DNA of 10,031 nt from Candidatus Liptonbacteria bacterium RIFCSPLOWO2_01_FULL_53_13. Lineage in GTDB: Bacteria > Patescibacteriota > Minisyncoccia > UBA6257 > 2-01-FULL-56-20. Below are positions 5,483 to 10,031 of the stretch, one piece after another (within the stretch, counting starts at the first letter, position 1; each line of letters starts with the position of its first letter). The notes under the pieces are model-generated. The model was not told the origin of the DNA, searched no databases, and saw only the letters and a list, made by a program, of their open reading frames with translations. The stretch is from contig MHLB01000042.1 of assembly GCA_001818895.1 (NCBI GenBank), forward strand, positions 1 to 10,031, given 5' to 3'. The position numbers and the translations under genes are program-made.

Positions 5483-6981
5483 ACAACTATACTCCTACCA
5501 TCGGACTTGAGGTGCACGCTGAGTTAAAAACGCAGACCAAGATGTTCTGCGGATGCAAGAATGATCCAAGCGAACAACACCCGAACTTGAATGTCTGCCC
5601 CGTGTGCCTTGGCCACCCGGGAACGCTTCCGACCATCAATAAAGAAGCGGTCAAGCTTGTCATCCGCGCGGGGCTCGCGATCGGGGCGAAAATAAATCCC
5701 GTAACCAAGTTCGACCGCAAAAATTATTTCTACCCCGACCTGCCGAAGGGCTATCAAATCTCGCAGTACGACCAGCCGCTCGTGCTGGGCGGAGAGCTCG
5801 CGGGTGTAGAAATTACCCGCATTCATCTTGAAGAAGACGCTGGCAAATTACTGCATGGCAGTAATTTGCCGCACAATGACAATAACCATAACAATGACGA
5901 ATCAAGTTATCGTCATGGTCAATCGTCATCGTATAGTCTCGTAGACTACAACCGTACCGGTGTGCCGCTTATGGAGCTCGTGACCGAGCCGGTCATCAAA
6001 AGCGCGGCGCAGGCGGTGGCGTTCGCAAAAGAATACCAGCTCCTACTCCGCTATATCGGGGTTTCGGATGCCGACCTTGAGCGCGGGCAGATGAGGTTTG
6101 ACGCGAACGTATCTTTGAGCGCAACCGACAAACTGGGCACAAGGAGCGAGATAAAAAACCTCAATTCATTCGCGGCGCTTGAAGCCGCGGTCAATTATGA
6201 GATAAAACGGCAGGCGGAAGTTTTGGATTCAGGCAAAGAAGTGCATCAGGAAACGCGCGGATGGGACCCGGTGAAGCTCGCCACGAAATCCCAGCGGAGC
6301 AAAGAAGAAGCGCATGATTACCGCTATTTCCCGGAGCCGGATCTGCCGTCGTTTGAAACGAAAGAATTTGATATTGAGCGGTTAAGAGCGGAGATGCCGG
6401 AACTTCCGGAAGCGAAACGCAGACGATTCGCGCGCGAATTCGGGCTTTCCTCCGCACAGGCGGACTCGCTTGTCGCAGACAAATCACTCGCCGACTTTTT
6501 TGAGTCGGCGGTAAGCGAGCTTGCCACGCGCGACGAACTTAGCACGTCAAAGATAGAAAAACGCCCGCAGGAGCTTCTCTATAATTATCTTACGAGCGAC
6601 TTGGCGGGGCTTATGAACGAAACAGGCGTCCCGTTCGGGGAAATAAAAATAAACCCCGAAGAGCTTGCGCATCTCGTTGACCTTATCGCCGACGGCAAAA
6701 TTATGAGCCGGCAGGCGAAGGATATTTTGCGCAAAATGTTTGAAACGGGCGAGGACCCCGAGACAATTTTGGAAGCGGAAGGATTGCACACGGTCTCCGA
6801 CGAAGGCGAGCTTGAGGGAACGGTCCGGGAAGTGATCGCGGAAAATCCCGCGGCGGTCGCGGATTACAAGAAAGGCAAAGCGGCGAGCCTGCAATTTTTA
6901 ATCGGCAAGGGGATGAGCAAGCTGAAAGGAAAGGGGAACCCGGGAGTGCTCAAACAACTTTTTGAGAAAGAGCTTTCGTAG
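5473..6981 (+). CDS. gatB: Asp/Glu-tRNA(Asn/Gln) amidotransferase subunit B
   Basis: GatB is the kinase/tRNA-binding subunit of GatCAB, which converts Glu-tRNA(Gln), and often Asp-tRNA(Asn), to the amidated form. The protein (502 aa) starts YTPTIGLEVHAELKT and has the Zn-binding Cys set CGC (26-28) and CPVCLGHPG (42-50). It continues with DRKNYFYPDLPKGYQISQYD and LEEDAGKLLH, then SLVDYNRTGVPLMELV, and ends with the helical and YqeY-like tail domain (QFLIGKGMSKLKGKGNP). Between Leu-Leu-His (126-128) and SLVDYN (155-160) is an insertion of about 22 residues, rich in Asn, His and Ser, which begins in a perfect DNA palindrome. ATG 5473 is chosen; ATG 5479, which forms an ATGA overlap with the tmk stop, is equally likely. 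The 3' end overlaps miaA by 32 nt. gatA and gatC are not in the window. Confidence 0.94.
   Translation: MEMNNYTPTIGLEVHAELKTQTKMFCGCKNDPSEQHPNLNVCPVCLGHPGTLPTINKEAVKLVIRAGLAIGAKINPVTKFDRKNYFYPDLPKGYQISQYDQPLVLGGELAGVEITRIHLEEDAGKLLHGSNLPHNDNNHNNDESSYRHGQSSSYSLVDYNRTGVPLMELVTEPVIKSAAQAVAFAKEYQLLLRYIGVSDADLERGQMRFDANVSLSATDKLGTRSEIKNLNSFAALEAAVNYEIKRQAEVLDSGKEVHQETRGWDPVKLATKSQRSKEEAHDYRYFPEPDLPSFETKEFDIERLRAEMPELPEAKRRRFAREFGLSSAQADSLVADKSLADFFESAVSELATRDELSTSKIEKRPQELLYNYLTSDLAGLMNETGVPFGEIKINPEELAHLVDLIADGKIMSRQAKDILRKMFETGEDPETILEAEGLHTVSDEGELEGTVREVIAENPAAVADYKKGKAASLQFLIGKGMSKLKGKGNPGVLKQLFEKELS
5842..5870. repeat. Perfect palindrome inside gatB
   Basis: GGCAAATTACTGC (5842-5854) and its exact reverse complement (5858-5870) flank the 3-nt loop ATG. 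A second, imperfect inverted repeat follows (5876-5886 with 5906-5916, 10 of 11 pairs). Together they encode most of an insertion not normally present in GatB, with no frameshift. Confidence 0.8.
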
Positions 6982-8053
6982 CATTCCGCGAGAGGAACTT
7001 TTTCACGACTGCGAGCGCCTCACGCTCGTTTTTCACCCAGCGGATATCTTTATCGCGTTTCCACCAGGTCATCTGGCGCTTCGCGTAGCGCCAACTTTCT
7101 TTTTCGATCGCTTCCATCATCTGCGGTTTCGTGAGCATGCCGCGCAGATAGTGCGAGATAAAGCGATATTCAAGCCCGAAGCCGTCAAGACGCTTCCATG
7201 ACAGGCCTCCGCCAAGGCTACGGCCTGCAGGCAGGCCGTTTTTATGAAGGCGCACCACTTCTTTCACCATGCCTTGTTTCATGCGCGCACGCAGGCGCTT
7301 TGCAATGCGCGTTTTAAGCGCATCATCCGGCGGACGAATACCGATTTTTATAACCTTAGGTGTCATCGTGTCTATAGACCGATTCGCGCGAATCGGTCTA
7401 TAGGTATGGAGATGCCTGAATGGCATTTTTGGAACCGGGGCGTTCGTGGAGTAAATAATTTCAAGCGTGCGGATGAGGCGGCGGGGGTTATGCGGGTCAA
7501 TTGTTTTCGCCCGGGCACTGTCAAGCCGCGCGAGCTCCGCGAAAAGCGCCTCCGTGGATTTTTTTTCAAGCCGCGCGCGAAGCGCGCGGTTCGGCTTTAC
7601 CTCGGGAATCGGGTAATCGTAGAGGAGCGCGTCAATATATTGCCCCGTGCCGCCGCAGAGAATGGGAAGAGAGTGATTAGTGAATAGGGAATAGAGAATA
7701 GTGCGGGCGGATTTCTGGTGCTGTGCGACGCTGTATTGCCGTTTCGGTTTCGCGACATCAAGCATGTGGTGCCGCACACCGCCCGAATAATACGCTAATC
7801 CCCCCGAATTTTTCTCAAATATTCGGTTCCCATTCGTTCTCATTTGATGCGGATTCGAGCGATCCCGCGCGATTTTTCCGGAGCCCAAATCAAGTCCGCG
7901 GTAGACCTGCCGAGAATCCGCGGAAATAATTTCCGCGCTTTTTCCTTTTCGCTTTACCCATTTTGCTATTTTAACCGCCAAGTCGGACTTCCCGCTCGCG
8001 GTGGGACCGAGTACGACAATGATTGACGGGCGGCTATCTTGCGGAACTTTCAT
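6950..8053 (-). CDS. miaA: tRNA dimethylallyltransferase MiaA, enlarged by in-frame repeats
   Basis: MiaA transfers dimethylallyl to N6 of A37 in tRNAs that read U-starting codons. The start at 8053 gives MKVPQDSRPSIIVVLGPTASGKSDLA with the P-loop (16-23); ISADSRQVYRGLDLGSGK (43-60) holds the catalytic Asp, followed by GGVRHHMLD (91-99), LCGGTGQYIDALL (132-144), DPHNPRRLIRTLE (187-199) and RYAKRQMTWWKR (322-333). At 367 aa it is longer than the usual 300-315. The excess maps to about 61-90, 217-228 and 272-289, and those segments coincide with DNA palindromes; a heptad repeat encodes about 120-128 without adding length. The core motifs are intact, so function is likely. An ATG at 8062 (+3 residues) is possible. 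A TGA-TATTAT extended -10 lies just before 8053. The gene converges on gatB with a 32-nt overlap. Confidence 0.9.
   Translation of the reverse strand: MKVPQDSRPSIIVVLGPTASGKSDLAVKIAKWVKRKGKSAEIISADSRQVYRGLDLGSGKIARDRSNPHQMRTNGNRIFEKNSGGLAYYSGGVRHHMLDVAKPKRQYSVAQHQKSARTILYSLFTNHSLPILCGGTGQYIDALLYDYPIPEVKPNRALRARLEKKSTEALFAELARLDSARAKTIDPHNPRRLIRTLEIIYSTNAPVPKMPFRHLHTYRPIRANRSIDTMTPKVIKIGIRPPDDALKTRIAKRLRARMKQGMVKEVVRLHKNGLPAGRSLGGGLSWKRLDGFGLEYRFISHYLRGMLTKPQMMEAIEKESWRYAKRQMTWWKRDKDIRWVKNEREALAVVKKFLSRNATKALSQKVV
7202..7227. repeat. Short palindromic repeat in miaA, gyrB-type
   Basis: Arms CAGGCC (7202-7207) and GGCCTG (7222-7227) enclose TCCGCCAAGGCTAC, which matches 12 of 14 bases of the gyrB repeat core. 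The following CAGGC also resembles CAAGC after the gyrB copy. It lies antisense to miaA and encodes part of LPAGRSLGGGLS, which is extra relative to ordinary MiaA. Confidence 0.7.
7372..7403. repeat. Perfect 32-nt palindrome inside miaA
   Basis: CTATAGACCGATTCGC (7372-7387) is followed immediately by its exact reverse complement (7388-7403), with no spacer. In frame it encodes about residues 217-228 of MiaA, between the conserved DPHNPRR helix region and VIKIGIRPP, a place where the family is normally shorter. Confidence 0.85.
7671..7701. repeat. Heptad tandem repeat, copy 3 (inside miaA)
   Basis: Four 7-nt units of the same pattern run through the miaA coding sequence; 16 bases (7672-7687, AGTGATTAGTGAATAG) are identical to 3505-3520 in the secE-nusG spacer. 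Read from the minus strand it encodes LYSLFTNHS in front of LPILCGGTG. Confidence 0.7.
7804..7826. repeat. Inverted repeat inside the miaA insertion
   Basis: CCGAATTTTT (7804-7813) and AAATATTCGG (7817-7826) pair with one mismatch around CTC. It lies in the DNA for residues of about 76-83, within the 61-90 stretch that separates two MiaA motifs usually close together. Confidence 0.5.
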
Positions 8054-8067
8054 ATCAGGCATAATAT
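8039..8067 (+). promoter_or_regulatory. Promoter of the small gene at 8117
   Basis: TTGCGG (8039-8044) and TAATAT (8062-8067) are 17 nt apart; CATAAT two bases earlier is an alternative -10. The leader would be about 43 nt. The -10 overlaps the miaA -10 on the other strand. Confidence 0.45.
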
Positions 8068-8069
8068 CA
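8061..8069 (-). promoter_or_regulatory. Extended -10 promoter of miaA
   Basis: On the minus strand TGA precedes TATTAT (8061-8066), 7 nt before the ATG at 8053. This favours a nearly leaderless miaA message starting at 8053. Confidence 0.5.
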
Positions 8070-8078
8070 CGGAAGTAT

Positions 8079-8102
8079 TTCCCTGCCGAGGAGCGCAGGG
8101 AA
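8079..8102 (+). promoter_or_regulatory. Leader hairpin of the small gene at 8117
   Basis: TTCCCTG (8079-8085) pairs with CAGGGAA (8096-8102) around a 10-nt loop that itself contains GAGGAG. The likely ribosome-binding sequence GCGAGGG (8108-8114 region) follows, a few bases before the ATG. Confidence 0.5.
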
Positions 8103-8116
8103 GAAAGCGAGGGACC

Positions 8117-8338
8117 ATGAGCATTCTCGAGGGCGTGCTCTGTGTGATAGCGTTGCTCCTCGTGCTGTTTTCGCTCCGCCCGATACTGCGCGCGGCGCGC
8201 ACGGCAAAGAACGTGGCGCACGCCGTAGGGCAGGCCGTGGCGGACGGCAAGCGCGATGCGAGCGACTCCTGTCCGATCATCGAAGCGGACGAGATGGACG
8301 ACGCCCAGTTCATGAAGGGCGTCGGTGGAAGCGGCTAG
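8117..8338 (+). CDS. Small single-span membrane protein (73 aa)
   Basis: I do not recognise this gene. The ATG at 8117 is preceded by GCGAGGG and by a leader hairpin and promoter. The product has one hydrophobic N-terminal segment (about residues 3-20, GVLCVIALLLVLFSL). A basic amphipathic stretch (21-50, RPILRAARTAKNVAHAVGQAV) follows, then an acidic tail with EADEMDDAQF and a Gly-rich end. The positive residues just after the helix suggest an N-out/C-in signal-anchor with the tail in the cytoplasm. Codon use is GC-ending, like the other two small genes here and unlike miaA and thrS. A long hairpin follows the stop. It lies divergently next to miaA but need not be related in function. The existence of a real gene is supported by signals and codon pattern, its role not at all. 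Confidence 0.66.
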   Translation: MSILEGVLCVIALLLVLFSLRPILRAARTAKNVAHAVGQAVADGKRDASDSCPIIEADEMDDAQFMKGVGGSG

Positions 8339-8343
8339 CTACG

Positions 8344-8394
8344 GAGGGTCTCGGCATCTCGCGCGGGTACGCCGCGCAGGGAACCGAGACCCTC
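8344..8394 (+). terminator. Long hairpin terminator after the 8117 gene
   Basis: GAGGGTCTCGG (8344-8354) pairs perfectly with CCGAGACCCTC (8384-8394); inside it GCGCGG (8361-8366) pairs with CCGCGC (8372-8377). A T-rich stretch (ATTTTAT) follows after a short AATTC. Confidence 0.65.
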
Positions 8395-8421
8395 AATTCA
8401 TTTTATGAGAATTCCGGGATA

Positions 8422-8450
8422 TTGACTTTTTGTTTTCATAGTGAAAGGAT
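8422..8450 (+). promoter_or_regulatory. Possible promoter of the small gene at 8525
   Basis: A good -35, TTGACT (8422-8427), is followed after 17 nt by a weak AAGGAT (8445-8450). The -35 is convincing, the -10 is not. Confidence 0.35.
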
Positions 8451-8455
8451 AGGGG

Positions 8456-8515
8456 CAGAAACAGACTCGCGGTGAGTCTGTACGAACAGAAACAGGGCAC
8501 GGACCCTGTAGGAGG
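8456..8515 (+). promoter_or_regulatory. Tandem leader hairpins with a repeated CAGAAACAG
   Basis: CAGAAACAG occurs at 8456-8464 and 8487-8495. Each copy runs into a perfect hairpin: ACAGACTC/GAGTCTGT (8461-8481, loop GCGGT) and ACAGGG/CCCTGT (8492-8509, loop CACGGA). The Shine-Dalgarno site AGGAGG (8510-8515) abuts the second stem directly. Confidence 0.6.
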
Positions 8516-8524
8516 ATAACGCAA

Positions 8525-8809
8525 ATGTCGCGGAGCAAGATAGCCGTACTGGCTCTGGCGGTCATCGTGTTGCTCGTGTTCCCCGGCGTCGTGGTCTACG
8601 CGACCCTGGAGGGGCACGCGCCATGGACGGTTCTCGAGGGCGAGGAGTGGCTCAGGAAGAACCTGCCGTACGTGGCGCTTTCCTGGGTCGGCGTGGCCGG
8701 CAGCGTACTCGCGTGGCTTCTCTACGCGGGACCCTCGGCGGACCTGAAGCAGTTCTCCGAGGACCTGCGCAACGCCCAGAGAATCGTCTACGAGACGCAC
8801 AGGAAGTGA
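8525..8809 (+). CDS. Small two-span membrane protein (94 aa)
   Basis: I do not recognise this gene. The start at 8525 has AGGAGG 9 nt upstream, the strongest ribosome-binding site near a small gene here. The protein has two hydrophobic segments (about residues 6-26, IAVLALAVIVLLVFPGVVVYA, and 48-69, LPYVALSWVGVAGSVLAWLLYAG) joined by an acidic, Trp-containing loop (EGHAPWTVLEGEEWLRKN). A charged C-terminal helix (71-94, DLKQFSEDLRNAQRIVYETHRK) completes it. Both ends are likely cytoplasmic. All Lys are AAG, all Glu GAG and all Asp GAC, unlike the flanking housekeeping genes. It is convergent with thrS and separated from it by a shared hairpin. No function can be assigned; a phage-holin-like shape is conceivable but nothing else supports it. 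Confidence 0.7.
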   Translation: MSRSKIAVLALAVIVLLVFPGVVVYATLEGHAPWTVLEGEEWLRKNLPYVALSWVGVAGSVLAWLLYAGPSADLKQFSEDLRNAQRIVYETHRK

Positions 8810-8833
8810 GACACCATGGTGACGACTCACAGA

Positions 8834-8864
8834 GAGGGCCCGTGCGCGCGTGCGCCGGGTCCTC
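8834..8864. terminator. Hairpin between the 8525 gene and thrS
   Basis: GAGGGCCCG (8834-8842) pairs with CGGGTCCTC (8856-8864), with one G-T pair, and an inner GCGC stem extends it. It overlaps the thrS stop codon and may stop transcription from both sides. Only AGTTCTTATTCT follows on the plus strand, with no clear T-run. Confidence 0.5.
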
Positions 8865-10031
8865 AGTTCTTATTCTCCACCTCTTTCAAAAGCCGTTCCG
8901 TAAACTTTTCCAAATCCATCACTTCGTCTTTTCTCCCTTCCGCGCCGCGCGCACGGACGCTCACCGTTCCCGCCTGCATTTCTTTTTCTCCTACTACCGC
9001 CACGTAGGGGATTTTTTGTATTTCAGATTCGCGGATGCGCTTGCCCAAGGTTTCGCTCGCCAAGTTCATTTCTACGCGGAGGTCCTGCGCTTCAAGCGCC
9101 GTCTGCACTTTTTTCGCATACGCTTCAAATTTTTCTCCGACAGGGAGCACCACTACCTGCACCGGCGCGAGCCAGAGCGGGAACGCGCCGGCGAAGTGCT
9201 CTATTGCGATCGAGAGGAACCGTTCAATCGCGCCCATAATCGCCGCGTGGATCATCACGATCCGTTCAGGTTCCCCGTTTTCGCTTATACAGGTGAGATC
9301 AAATCGCTCGGGCATGTTCATGTCAATTTGGATAGTTGCCCCCTGCCATTCCCGGCCGAGCGAATCCTTCGCGAGAAAGTCAATCTTCGGACCGTAGAAT
9401 GCCGCTTCACCCACCGCTTCCAACGCATCGGCTTTTTTCTCTTTTGCGATCTCATGGAGCATCTGTTCCGCCACTTTCCATTTCTTTTTGTCGCCCAAAT
9501 ACTTTTCCGGATGTTTCGGGTCATGCAATGAAAGGCGTATGCGCATTTTGAATCCGAACGCGCCATAAAATTCATTGATGATGTCCCAGACTTTTAACGC
9601 CTCTTCCCGTACCTGCGACATACGGCAGAAGACATGCGCATCGTCCTGCGTGAAACTCCGGAGGCGCGAAAGCCCCGATAATTCACCCGTTTGCTCATCG
9701 CGGTAACACATCGTGGTATTCTCATACCGTTGTGGCAGGTCGCGATAACTCCAAATGCGCCGCGCATAGAGCTGGGTATGATGCGGGCAATTCATCGGCT
9801 TCATCGCGAACTCGTGTCCCTCGCGCGTCGTGATGCGGAATAACTCGTCTTTGAATTTATCCCAATGACCACTTCGTTCGTACAAGTCCTTTTTGGTGAT
9901 GTGGGGAATCTCAACGCGCAGATAACCCCGTTTTTTGCGGAGTTCCCAGACAAACTCGCCCAGCAGGTTCCTTAGCACGGTTCCTTTCGGCGTCCAGAGC
10001 GGGAGGCCGGGACCTACGAGGTCGGAGAAAG
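8863..10031 (-). CDS. thrS: Threonyl-tRNA synthetase, C-terminal part
   Basis: ThrRS charges tRNA(Thr) with threonine in the cytoplasm. The frame is open to the right edge (389 full codons), so the start, the TGS and editing domains and the beginning of the catalytic core are missing. What remains begins at class II motif 1 (FSDLVGPGLPLWTPKGT). It includes the first zinc ligand in MNCPHH, motif 2 (YRDEQTGELSGLSRLRSFTQDDAHVFC), WQGATIQIDMNMPERF, motif 3 (MIHAAIMGAIERFLSIAIEHFAG.FPLWLAPVQV) and the anticodon-binding HGTP domain at the end. The zinc-binding Cys and both His are present. In motif 3 the common HRA reads HAA, a mild oddity. A GTG at 9978 is internal and is not the start. The 3' end overlaps the hairpin shared with the convergent small gene. 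Confidence 0.96.
   Translation of the reverse strand, partial: FSDLVGPGLPLWTPKGTVLRNLLGEFVWELRKKRGYLRVEIPHITKKDLYERSGHWDKFKDELFRITTREGHEFAMKPMNCPHHTQLYARRIWSYRDLPQRYENTTMCYRDEQTGELSGLSRLRSFTQDDAHVFCRMSQVREEALKVWDIINEFYGAFGFKMRIRLSLHDPKHPEKYLGDKKKWKVAEQMLHEIAKEKKADALEAVGEAAFYGPKIDFLAKDSLGREWQGATIQIDMNMPERFDLTCISENGEPERIVMIHAAIMGAIERFLSIAIEHFAGAFPLWLAPVQVVVLPVGEKFEAYAKKVQTALEAQDLRVEMNLASETLGKRIRESEIQKIPYVAVVGEKEMQAGTVSVRARGAEGRKDEVMDLEKFTERLLKEVENKN

Noticed and set aside
8063..8221. Longer N-terminus for miaA with a start at 8221
   Set aside because: The extension runs through the opposite-strand promoter, leader hairpin and start of the small gene at 8117. The P-loop already lies at the normal distance from ATG 8053.
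8525..8809. Holin identity for the two-span small protein
   Set aside because: The size and two spans would fit, but no lysis gene or other phage gene is nearby and no motif supports it.
8816..9007. Small ORF after the 8525 gene, with an AGGAAG upstream
   Set aside because: It runs through the terminator hairpin and is antisense to the conserved end of thrS. Its composition is not protein-like.
9976..9978. GTG as the start of thrS
   Set aside because: The frame remains open upstream and encodes class II motif 1 (GPGLPLWTPKGT), so the gene continues beyond the window.

Overview
The window reads as a piece of bacterial chromosome carrying housekeeping genes, most likely from a Candidate Phyla Radiation (Patescibacteria) organism, probably Parcubacteria. 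This assignment is inference. It rests on short intergenic regions, secE-nusG-rplK with no rplA after them, -10 boxes placed directly in front of start codons, and many short palindromic repeats, some of them inside essential genes. No rRNA, tRNA, CRISPR array or transposase is visible.

Layout: the left edge holds the N-terminal part of a DUF6580-like membrane protein (minus strand). A 93-aa basic small protein (593-874) follows. Next come gyrB (1048-3120), a structured inverted-repeat element, secE and nusG, a palindrome-rich spacer, rplK with an intrinsic terminator, tmk overlapping gatB, and miaA on the minus strand with its end overlapping the end of gatB. To the right are two small membrane-protein genes (8117-8338 and 8525-8809) and the C-terminal part of thrS (minus strand, running off the right edge). 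The recognised genes serve DNA topology (GyrB), protein export (SecE), transcription elongation (NusG), translation (L11, GatB, ThrRS), tRNA modification (MiaA) and dTTP supply (Tmk).

Two layers of structure go beyond this ordinary content. First, three unrelated small genes share one architecture: a promoter of their own, a leader hairpin next to a Shine-Dalgarno site, a GC-rich reading frame with C/G-ending codons, and a long GC-rich hairpin after the stop. By contrast, secE, tmk, miaA and the DUF6580 gene appear to have leaderless or nearly leaderless transcripts, with the -10 box 7-9 nt before the ATG.

Second, short palindromic or tandem repeats lie between genes and also in frame within gyrB, gatB and miaA. 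miaA contains four such segments and is clearly longer than usual for its family. One repeat type occurs in both gyrB and miaA with a conserved 14-nt core and compensating changes in its 6-nt arms. This resembles in concept the palindromic elements inserted in Rickettsia genes. It is the strongest candidate here for something not yet described.
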